Origin: Lachnospiraceae bacterium UBA3287
GTDB lineage: Bacteria; Bacillota; Clostridia; Lachnospirales; Lachnospiraceae
Reading direction: 5' to 3'
NCBI GenBank assembly: GCA_002362155.1
Contig: DETN01000126.1
Location: 1 to 27,790, forward strand
DNA: 27,790 nucleotides
Shown in pieces: positions 15,131 through 21,314 of the stretch. Under the pieces are notes generated by a model that saw only the letters and a list, made by a program, of their open reading frames with translations, searched no databases and had not been told where the DNA came from. The position numbers were made by a program, and so were the translations under genes. How positions within the stretch are numbered: position 1 is the first letter of the stretch; each line of letters starts with the position of its first letter.

Positions 15131-15904
15131 ATGATCTGCGAAAACTGCGGGGCCGAGATAGACGCCCATGAAAAAGCCTGTCCCTACTGCGGACATATCA
15201 ATCCGGCGGGAGCCGAAGAAGCCTACATGGACCGCCTGGAAGATCTGCAGGAGGATCTGGAGGATCTCAAAGACCATGGAAAGAGGTCTGAAAGGGAGGA
15301 ACTGGGAAAACAGGGAAGGCGGCTTGTCAGGACCGGGCTGATCCTGGCCCTGGTCATAGGGGGGATCATAGCCGGCTTTATGGCCATGGACAGGTTGTGG
15401 ATGCGTTCTGCCGGTGATGAAAAGGCCCTGATGGAATTCCAGAAGAAGCATTTCGGGGAGCTGGACGCTCTGTATGAGGCCGGTGACGACGATGCGACCC
15501 TGGAATATATGATCGCCCTCCTGGATTCGGAGGAAAAAGGGGTCGAGGCTGTCTATGACTGGAAGCACTATGACTACATGGAGGCCTGGTGGACCTACCG
15601 GGACGGCGTGAAAGCCGGAGAGGATCTTCTGAAGAAAGAGTGGACGGACGAGATCGCGGGAGAGGCCATGCTGGACGCATTCCGCCTGGTGGACCGGGCG
15701 GAGCATTCCGGGGACCTGCCGAAGGAAGACAGGAACAAGGTCAGAGACCTGGGAGAGAAGGGTATGGCCTTTCTGACGGAGGTCACAGGGATGACCCGGG
15801 AGGAAGCCCGGGAGATCTATGAAGCGTGCCTGGATGAGTATGGCTTTTTTGAATGGTCCGCGTGCCGTGAAAAGTGCGGAAAATATCTGGAGGACAGGTC
15901 ATGA
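15131..15904 (+). CDS. Zinc-ribbon membrane protein with helical outer domain
   Basis: A 257-residue protein, second in the operon, 38 bases after the first stop, with AAGGAGG before the ATG. MICENCGAEIDAHEKACPYC gives a two-CxxC zinc ribbon (3-20). A charged, coiled-coil-prone stretch (about 33-60, DLQEDLEDLKDH) leads to one membrane segment, TGLILALVIGGIIAGFMAM (about 68-87). The outer part of about 170 residues is probably helical and rich in Tyr, Trp and acids, with the segment LYEAGDDDATLEYMIALL. That segment has counterparts in the next two proteins, suggesting paralogues. The cytoplasmic ribbon could hold a partner protein or nucleic acid. The stop overlaps the next start (ATGA), so translation is probably coupled. 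Confidence 0.75.
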   Translation: MICENCGAEIDAHEKACPYCGHINPAGAEEAYMDRLEDLQEDLEDLKDHGKRSEREELGKQGRRLVRTGLILALVIGGIIAGFMAMDRLWMRSAGDEKALMEFQKKHFGELDALYEAGDDDATLEYMIALLDSEEKGVEAVYDWKHYDYMEAWWTYRDGVKAGEDLLKKEWTDEIAGEAMLDAFRLVDRAEHSGDLPKEDRNKVRDLGEKGMAFLTEVTGMTREEAREIYEACLDEYGFFEWSACREKCGKYLEDRS

Positions 15905-16668
15905 AATGTAATAACTGCGGAGGAAACATGGGGCTTGAGGATCTGAAATGCCCCTACTGCGGGACCCCCAATCCCTTTGCCGAAAAGCATCAGGAAGACA
16001 TGCGCAGGTTCGAGAAGGAATTTGCCGCTACGAAAGAAGAGGTGGTAACGGCCAACAAAAAAAGAGCCGGGAGGAACACCTCTCTGATCCTGATCCTGGT
16101 CCTTATTCTTCTGGATGTGGGAGCAGTCATTTTTGCCGGCATATCTTCCGATATCGCCTATAGCATAAAGGAAAAAAGGATACAGGCCCAGGCGGACCAG
16201 CACATGGAGAATATCCTCGCTCTTCTGGAGGAGGGGGACTACTGCGGATTTTCCGCATACTACTCGGCCAACAGCATCTATTATGCCACTTCGGGCACGG
16301 ATCTGGAAGATTACAGCGCGGTACACGGCGCGGCGGGCCGCTACCGCTGGCTCCTGCAGGATCTGGAAAAGTATATTTCGGGAAATTCCTACAGCTTCCG
16401 GAAGGAATCCATGAGCAGGACCTGCGCCTATATGGCCGAAAATATAACAAAGCTCTGGAACGTGGAGGACCAGTACAGCTATCGTCAGGAGATCTACCTT
16501 GCACCGGACAAGCTTTCCTACATTCAGGATATGCGGGAGCGGGTCTCTCTTCTGCTGCAGACCTACGCGGGCCTGACGGAAGAAGAGGCCGGGAGCCTGG
16601 GAGATCTGTCCCAGGGCCGGATCCAGAAGATCCTGGAAGAAAGGCTGGTGAGCACCGATGAAGAATAA
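15901..16668 (+). CDS. Zinc-ribbon membrane protein, paralogue of the preceding gene
   Basis: A 255-residue protein. MKCNNCGGNMGLEDLKCPYC is again a two-CxxC ribbon (3-20), then a charged stretch, one membrane segment (LILILVLILLDVGAVIFAGI, about 62-81), and an outer helical domain with LLEEGDYCGFSAYY, SGTDLEDYSAVHGAAGRYRW and a Tyr-rich continuation. The ATG at 15901 overlaps the previous stop by ATGA and has GGAGG upstream, so I prefer it to the in-frame ATG at 15874 inside the previous gene. The reading frame ends 11 bases into the next gene. The architecture matches its neighbour; sequence identity outside the ribbon is low. Function unknown. Confidence 0.75.
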   Translation: MKCNNCGGNMGLEDLKCPYCGTPNPFAEKHQEDMRRFEKEFAATKEEVVTANKKRAGRNTSLILILVLILLDVGAVIFAGISSDIAYSIKEKRIQAQADQHMENILALLEEGDYCGFSAYYSANSIYYATSGTDLEDYSAVHGAAGRYRWLLQDLEKYISGNSYSFRKESMSRTCAYMAENITKLWNVEDQYSYRQEIYLAPDKLSYIQDMRERVSLLLQTYAGLTEEEAGSLGDLSQGRIQKILEERLVSTDEE

Positions 16669-17104
16669 AAAGAGCAGGGAAAAAGCTCCTCTGACAGCGG
16701 GAAGATTCCTTTACCGCCTGATCTCCGTAGTACTGATCGCGGTCTTTTTGATCGCCGTGGCTGCGGGCATTGCCCAGATCAGAGACAGGCTGGCCATGGA
16801 CGACTACGATTATTATGACGAGGCCTACTATCTGCGCACGCTCAGGAACGAAGACTTTGCGGGCCTTCTGGAAATGACCCAGGACGACGCACGGGCCGGC
16901 AAGGAATATACAGGAGATATTCCGGAATGCAGGGCCGTGGCCAGGTACTATGAAGCGGCTGTGTTCTTCCACGCCTATGAAAAGGCGGGAGAGAAGGAAA
17001 GGGCTGCCCTTCAGAAGCAAAGAATGGAGCGATTTGAAAGTGAGGCGGGCGAGTATGCCTACTATACGGAAAAGATCGATGCTCTGTTTGAAAAGGAACC
17101 GTAA
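16658..17104 (+). CDS. Small membrane protein with outer helical domain
   Basis: A 148-residue protein, last in the operon. It starts inside the end of the preceding gene (11-base overlap), so translation is probably coupled. A basic N-terminus (KNKKSREKAPLTAGR) precedes one membrane segment (ISVVLIAVFLIAVAAGIAQI, about 23-42). The outer part opens with a run of Asp and Tyr (MDDYDYYDEAYY), then LRNEDFAGLLEMT and DIPECRAVARYYEAA, which line up with GDYCGF and DLEDYSAVHGAAGRYRW in the protein encoded just upstream. It thus looks like a paralogue that lacks the zinc ribbon. Function unknown. A tandem repeat and a strong terminator follow. Confidence 0.7.
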   Translation: MKNKKSREKAPLTAGRFLYRLISVVLIAVFLIAVAAGIAQIRDRLAMDDYDYYDEAYYLRTLRNEDFAGLLEMTQDDARAGKEYTGDIPECRAVARYYEAAVFFHAYEKAGEKERAALQKQRMERFESEAGEYAYYTEKIDALFEKEP

Positions 17105-17166
17105 GAGGATACGGCTGAAAGCAGGGCAGGAAAGCTTCTGTAATAAGAAAACGATTCTGCAGTAAA

Positions 17167-17227
17167 AAAGCATCTGAAATATAGAAAGCATCTGAAATCT
17201 GGAAAGCATCTGAAATCTGGAAAGCAT
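17167..17227 (+). repeat. 18-bp tandem repeat, 3.4 copies
   Basis: The unit AAAGCATCTGAAATCTGG occurs at 17185-17202 and 17203-17220, with a two-base variant at 17167-17184 and a partial copy at 17221-17227. It is noncoding, between the last operon gene and its terminator. Confidence 0.9.
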
Positions 17228-17262
17228 AAGGAAAGAACCCGGCGCCGCCGGGTTCTTTCCTT
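17228..17262. terminator. Strong hairpin between convergent genes
   Basis: A perfect 16-bp stem, AAGGAAAGAACCCGGC (17228-17243) with its complement at 17247-17262, loop of three. The A/T-rich outer stem can give T-rich 3' ends both ways, so it probably terminates both the zinc-ribbon operon and the minus-strand kinase genes. Confidence 0.85.
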
Positions 17263-17271
17263 ATTCGGTAC

Positions 17272-18573
17272 TTATGTAGGAATCCGGATCCTGGCCAGGG
17301 TGCCCCGGCCGGGAGAAGATATGATCTCCAGGGATCCCCGGCTCTGCCTGGCGATCCGGCTGCGTACCGCATGGATTCCGGGGTAGGCCCCCTTCAGGTC
17401 TTTTTCCGGGTCATAGGCAAAGCCGGCTCCGTCGTCTTCCACTTCCACCAGTATGCTGCCCTCTTCCCTGCGGGTCCGAAGATATACGGTCCCGCTGCCA
17501 AGAGGCGCGATCCCGTAGCGGACCGCGTTTTCCAGAAGGGGCTGGACACAGAGGGAGGGAAGGGCGAAATCCACGGTTTCGAAATCGAAATGGGACTGCA
17601 GCCGTTCACCGAATTTCAGATTCTCCAGATAGAGGAAATTCCGGATATGGGGCAGATGGCCTTCAAAGAAGACCGGTTCATAGCGGTCCAGGGACCGCAT
17701 GTTTCCGCGCAGATAGTCGGCGAAGACGCTGACCCCGGCCCTGGCCGCCTCCGTATCGGTGTCGCAGAGACCGGAAATGGTGGTAAGCGTTTCCTTGAGG
17801 AATTCCGGCTGGATCTGCGACAGGACCAGCTGGATCTCCATCTGGGTCATTTCTTCCGTCTGCCTGGCCAGCCGGTCCCTTTCCGCCAGCAGCCACTCCT
17901 CTCTCTCCAGCAGGATCCTGCGCTGCTCCACGAAGATGATCCCGAACAGGGTCAGAGAGGAAAAGCCGAAGGACAGGTCTGCAAAGGCAAATGCCCGGAA
18001 GACCAGGATGGTGACCAGAGGTACCAGAAGATAGACCAGGAGGGCTCTGAAATAACCGGGAGCCATTTTTCTGCGGTTCCGCAGAAGGCTTGCGATGCCG
18101 GCAGCGAGAAAGACCAGCAGACCTGCCACCGGCACAAGGTAAGCAGGACCGGCAGGGGTGCCGTCAGCCTGGATCTGTACGCGGCCTGTGTGAAGCAGAA
18201 AGAACTGCAGGAGAAGGCAGAGACAGGTGAAGACAGCGGAAAAGCGCATGATCAGGGCGGCGGATCTGTCTTCCGGCAGGTGGTGGTAAATGTTGGCTGC
18301 GGACAGAAGTACCTGATTGACGCGGAGCAGCTCCTGCAGGATCCCCAGGAAGAAGAAGACCGGCTTCGGGACCGGGACCGGGAGGGCCCTGAAAAGACCT
18401 GCGGCGGGACTCAGTATCAGCAGCAGGGACATGTTCAATTCCAGCAGGGTCAGATAGTGCCCGGTCACCTCCCCAAGGGTCTTCCTGTGGGTGACCAGAT
18501 AGATAAAACAGGACATGGTCAGGATGGCGCCCCACATTTCCAGGGAAGGCCCAAGCAGTGAAATATTGTTCAT
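17272..18573 (-). CDS. LytS-type sensor kinase lacking the phosphoacceptor His (pseudokinase)
   Basis: A 433-residue membrane protein. Residues 1-215 hold about six membrane segments, then a linker helix (215-248). The His_kinase-type dimerisation segment reads LSQIQPEFLKETLTTI, where the family has QPHFLYNSLNTI: the phosphoacceptor His is Glu257 (codon GAA), and the following YNS is KET. The ATP-binding domain keeps the N box (LLENAVRYG, Asn349), the G1 box (DDGAGF, 380-385) and GRGTLARIRIP, though the G2 region is GIHAVRSRI. It may therefore bind ATP but should not autophosphorylate in the usual way. Its ATG overlaps the stop of the upstream kinase gene (ATGA) with GGAGG ahead, so the two are translationally coupled paralogues. 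It may act as a partner or regulator of the intact kinase. Confidence 0.88.
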   Translation of the reverse strand: MNNISLLGPSLEMWGAILTMSCFIYLVTHRKTLGEVTGHYLTLLELNMSLLLILSPAAGLFRALPVPVPKPVFFFLGILQELLRVNQVLLSAANIYHHLPEDRSAALIMRFSAVFTCLCLLLQFFLLHTGRVQIQADGTPAGPAYLVPVAGLLVFLAAGIASLLRNRRKMAPGYFRALLVYLLVPLVTILVFRAFAFADLSFGFSSLTLFGIIFVEQRRILLEREEWLLAERDRLARQTEEMTQMEIQLVLSQIQPEFLKETLTTISGLCDTDTEAARAGVSVFADYLRGNMRSLDRYEPVFFEGHLPHIRNFLYLENLKFGERLQSHFDFETVDFALPSLCVQPLLENAVRYGIAPLGSGTVYLRTRREEGSILVEVEDDGAGFAYDPEKDLKGAYPGIHAVRSRIARQSRGSLEIISSPGRGTLARIRIPT

Positions 18574-19952
18574 ACCAGGTCCTCCTTTCCGGAAAGGAGA
18601 GAACTTTCCTGGCCGGCCCGGGCCTTGGGAAGTACGATCTTGGCCGAGGTGCCCCTGCCGGGTGCGGACAGGATCCTGAGGCAGCCGCCGGACATGGTGC
18701 TTATGCGGCGGCGGACATTTTCGATGCCTATGTGGGGGTGCCCCTCTTCGCAGGGAGGGGGATCGGAGCCAAAGCCCGCCCCGTTGTCATTTACCAGGAT
18801 GTATATGTGGGTCGCATCTTCTCTGGTGGTCAGTGAAACGGTCCCTCCACCGGTCTTTCTGCCTACGCCGTGCTTGACGGCATTTTCCACCAGGGGCTGT
18901 ACGCTCAGGGCAGGCAGGACAAAATCCGTTGTCCCGATCTGGAATACGATCTCCAGGTCTTCGTCGAACCGGAGCTTTTCCAGAGACAGATAGGTGACGA
19001 TGTGCTGGAGCTCCTCCCTGAAGGGGATGGGACTTTTGGCGGAAAGGGATTTCATACTTCCGTCCAGGTAGTCCGAAAAGTTCGCTATGGCGGTCTTTGC
19101 CACCTGGGGATGCTTGCCGCAGAGGTAATAGATGGTATTGAGGGAGTTATAAAGGAAGTGGGGCTGGATCTGGGACAGGACCAGTCTGACTCTGAGGGAG
19201 TGCATTTCACTTTTCAGTTCGGCCTGTGTCTCTCTCTGACGGATCAGCTGCTTCTGCTGCGCAAGGTAGGTGGTGGTCTGGGCGTCGGACATGGCCATGA
19301 ACATGAGAAAGGCGGAAACGCCGAAGCCCAGGTTGGGAAGAGAGATCCCTGTATACCAGAAGCTGCTGAGCAGGACCATGAGCATGGGAATGAGAAGATA
19401 AAAGACCAGGGCCAGGTATTCCTTCCTGGTCATGTCCTTTCTGTGGGAGTGGAGGACATACAGATGGATCAGGGCCAGGGGGGCGGAAAGCCATAAGAAG
19501 GTATTGAAATAGGCGCCCCTGTGATAATAGGCGGCCCTGTCTATATAGAAAAGATGGTGGAAACGCAGATTCAGCAGTGAATACAGGATGGCCGCTCCGT
19601 ACAGAGCGCAGCAGAGGGGCCTGTAGATCAGAACGGAGCGGCTGCTTCTGAGCCAGGTGCACACATAGCAGGTATAGAAGATGCCCATCACGTAGCTCAG
19701 GGTAAAAAGCAGCGTATTGGCGGCCAGAAGCACGGTCCTGGCAGAAGGCGTGTTTACGCCGTTGCAGTACCAGGAGATACAGCTGCCGGTCATTAAGAAA
19801 AAGCAGGTCAGAAGAAGACCGGACTGGTAAAGACGTCCCCTTTCGGCCCGGAAATCTCCCGCTGCAATGATGAAAGAGAGTGAATATATGGCGGAAATAA
19901 GGCACAGTACCCCGATCCAGATCTCTGCTGCCGCTATAATGCCTACGATCAT
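18570..19952 (-). CDS. LytS-type sensor histidine kinase (intact)
   Basis: A 460-residue membrane sensor kinase. About seven membrane segments (first about 225 residues) are followed by a short coiled linker and the canonical motif QIQPHFLYNSLNTIYYL with phosphoacceptor His265. The ATP-binding domain is complete: LVENAVKHGV, NDNGAGFG, HIGIENVRRRI and GRGTSAKIVLP. I place the start at ATG 19952 because GGGAG lies eight bases upstream. An in-frame ATG at 19985, 11 codons longer, would sit only about five bases after the predicted transcript start and has no ribosome binding site. Such kinases usually work with LytTR-type regulators, but none is adjacent; the divergent gene at 20143 encodes an OmpR-type regulator instead. 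The stimulus is unknown. Confidence 0.9.
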   Translation of the reverse strand: MIVGIIAAAEIWIGVLCLISAIYSLSFIIAAGDFRAERGRLYQSGLLLTCFFLMTGSCISWYCNGVNTPSARTVLLAANTLLFTLSYVMGIFYTCYVCTWLRSSRSVLIYRPLCCALYGAAILYSLLNLRFHHLFYIDRAAYYHRGAYFNTFLWLSAPLALIHLYVLHSHRKDMTRKEYLALVFYLLIPMLMVLLSSFWYTGISLPNLGFGVSAFLMFMAMSDAQTTTYLAQQKQLIRQRETQAELKSEMHSLRVRLVLSQIQPHFLYNSLNTIYYLCGKHPQVAKTAIANFSDYLDGSMKSLSAKSPIPFREELQHIVTYLSLEKLRFDEDLEIVFQIGTTDFVLPALSVQPLVENAVKHGVGRKTGGGTVSLTTREDATHIYILVNDNGAGFGSDPPPCEEGHPHIGIENVRRRISTMSGGCLRILSAPGRGTSAKIVLPKARAGQESSLLSGKEDLV

Positions 19953-19983
19953 GGCTGTATCTCCCGGAAAAGCGTTGATTATC

Positions 19984-20005
19984 ATCTGCTAAGCAGATTA
20001 TAGCA
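19984..20005 (-). promoter_or_regulatory. Kinase-operon promoter with palindrome at the transcript start
   Basis: Minus strand: TGC then TATAAT (19997-20002), an extended -10 with no clear -35. A perfect 15-bp palindrome, ATCTGCT-A-AGCAGAT (19984-19998), overlaps its 3' edge and the predicted start near 19990. It may be an operator or a 5' hairpin on the mRNA. Confidence 0.5.
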
Positions 20006-20125
20006 CAGGAGGGGAGAGGGGATGTGTGGCTATTCTGTGACTGAACCTATGCTACTCTTAGTTGAATATATCGGAAACGGCATATATTTGCAAATGCAGG
20101 CACTGGAAAACCAGCAGAAGGAGAG

Positions 20126-20146
20126 ATGATCGGGGCGGGGATATGA
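20126..20146 (+). other. Possible six-codon leader ORF overlapping the regulator start
   Basis: After AAGGAG comes ATG ATC GGG GCG GGG ATA TGA, encoding MIGAGI. Its stop overlaps the start codon of the regulator gene as ATGA. The ribosome binding site is only two bases from this ATG, which is too close to be ideal, so translation is uncertain. Confidence 0.25.
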
Positions 20147-20868
20147 AAGAGAATCATTACAGAATTCTCATCATGCATAATATCACAGACCAGAAAGAAG
20201 TTCTGAAGCTGCATCTGGAAGGGGGAGGTCACCAGATCGCTGAGGCATCCGGAATAGACGATATCATCGGAAGCGGAGGGGAGCAGAAAGCGGACCTGGC
20301 GATCATTGACACCGAAGCCGGAGACGTGGAAAGCTTTACCATGGTCAGGGAGATCCGCAGAAAAAGCGTGATCCCCATTATCCTGCTGATCAGACAGGGC
20401 CGGATAGAGGACCGGGTGCTGGGGATGAATCTGGGAGCCGATGACTGCCTGGAGATCCCTCTGGAGCCTCTGGAGCTGGGAGCCAAGGTCAATGCGCTGC
20501 TTCGCAGATGCTATGAGCTGGACAGGCCCGGACAGGCCAGAAGCACAGAAGCGGAAGAATCTGTGCTTCGCTATGAGGAGCTGGAGCTGAATATGACCAG
20601 CCTCCGGCTTTTTAAAAACGGAAGGCCTGTTCTGCTGACGCCCAAGGAATACAGGCTGATGCTGAACATGATGAACGAGCCGGGCAGAGTCTTTTCCAAG
20701 GATGAGCTTTGCGGCATGATCTTTGACGAGGCGATCCGGTCGGATGCCAATGCGCTGATGGTCCACATTTCCCATCTGAGGGAAAAGATCGAGGAGGACC
20801 CCAAAAGGCCCAGGTATATTTTCAATATCAGGGGCAAGGGCTACAGCTTCGGAAAAACACAGACTTGA
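20143..20868 (+). CDS. OmpR-family response regulator with atypical receiver
   Basis: A 241-residue DNA-binding regulator. The N-terminal half (7-122) aligns with receiver domains, with Asp56 (LAIIDTE) at the phosphorylation position and the GADD turn at 98-101. The other active-site residues are altered: the acidic pair is His12-Asn13 (ILIMHN), the switch Thr/Ser is Ile83 (ILLIRQG) and the conserved Lys is Ile105 (LEIP). It is therefore probably not phosphorylated in the standard Mg-dependent way. The C-terminal half (about 143-238) is a full winged helix: LTPKEYRLMLNMMNEPGRVF, the recognition-helix region ANALMVHISHLREKI, and the wing YIFNIRGKGYSF. The start at 20143 is chosen because the frame further up lacks a ribosome site. 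It is transcribed divergently from the two kinases and ends at a strong terminator. Confidence 0.88.
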   Translation: MKENHYRILIMHNITDQKEVLKLHLEGGGHQIAEASGIDDIIGSGGEQKADLAIIDTEAGDVESFTMVREIRRKSVIPIILLIRQGRIEDRVLGMNLGADDCLEIPLEPLELGAKVNALLRRCYELDRPGQARSTEAEESVLRYEELELNMTSLRLFKNGRPVLLTPKEYRLMLNMMNEPGRVFSKDELCGMIFDEAIRSDANALMVHISHLREKIEEDPKRPRYIFNIRGKGYSFGKTQT

Positions 20869-20900
20869 ATACAGACCTGTGAAGGACAGGAAAGACGGGG

Positions 20901-20931
20901 ACACGGCAGAAGAGCTTCTGCCGTGTTTTTT
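20901..20931 (+). terminator. Terminator of the response-regulator gene
   Basis: ACACGGCAGAAG (20901-20912) pairs with CTTCTGCCGTGT (20915-20926), followed by six T. A classic intrinsic terminator 32 bases after the stop codon. Confidence 0.92.
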
Positions 20932-20956
20932 GCTGCAGGGGAAGTGTTCTTCATAA

Positions 20957-20994
20957 AGAAAAAACCCTTTTCTTCCGCGTGAAAGAAAAGGGTT
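20957..20994 (-). terminator. Terminator of the tRNA-Ser gene
   Basis: Minus strand: AACCCTTTTCTT (20983-20994), eight-base loop, AAGAAAAGGGTT (20963-20974), then TTTTC. It begins two bases after the tRNA 3' end. Confidence 0.85.
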
Positions 20995-20995
20995 A

Positions 20996-21085
20996 CGGAG
21001 ACGGTGGGATTCGAACCCACGTGCCGGGATGAACCGACAACTCGATTTCGAGTCGAGCTCGTTATGACCGCTTCGATACGTCTCC
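20996..21085 (-). tRNA. tRNA-Ser (anticodon CGA)
   Basis: Minus strand: acceptor stem GGAGACG (21079-21085) pairs with CGTCTCC (20997-21003), discriminator G at 20996. The anticodon stem CTCGA/TCGAG encloses loop CTCGAAA with anticodon CGA, reading UCG. A long variable arm and the T arm GTGGGTTCGAATCCCAC are present, as in class II tRNAs. CCA is not encoded. The long variable arm and 90-base length fit serine. Confidence 0.93.
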
Positions 21086-21218
21086 AGTCGACCACCCTAT
21101 TATATGTCAGACCAAAGCGGCTTGGCAAGGAGAAGTTTCCCCGGGAACTATGCAGGTTTGGAAGGAGGGAGGGAAAAACGCACAGGAAAAGACGGGCATA
21201 TTTATGGAACATTCCCGC

Positions 21219-21256
21219 AATTTACGAAAACTACCTCACGTAAATTGGTATATAAT
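21219..21256 (+). promoter_or_regulatory. pfkA promoter region with inverted repeat
   Basis: A consensus -10 TATAAT at 21251-21256, 59 bases before the pfkA start; no good -35. Just upstream, AATTTACG (21219-21226) and CGTAAATT (21239-21246) form a perfect 8-bp inverted repeat with 12 bases between, covering the -35 region. This could be a regulator site. Confidence 0.45.
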
Positions 21257-21314
21257 AAATGAGAAACAGATCCTGGATCCCGGGATGCAAAAGCAGTGAT
21301 TAGGAGGAAGAGCT

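Noticed and set aside
17371..18561. A 396-codon open frame on the plus strand opposite the first kinase
   Set aside because: Composition is unlike a protein (very rich in Gln, Gly and Asp without domains), and the minus strand encodes a clear kinase.
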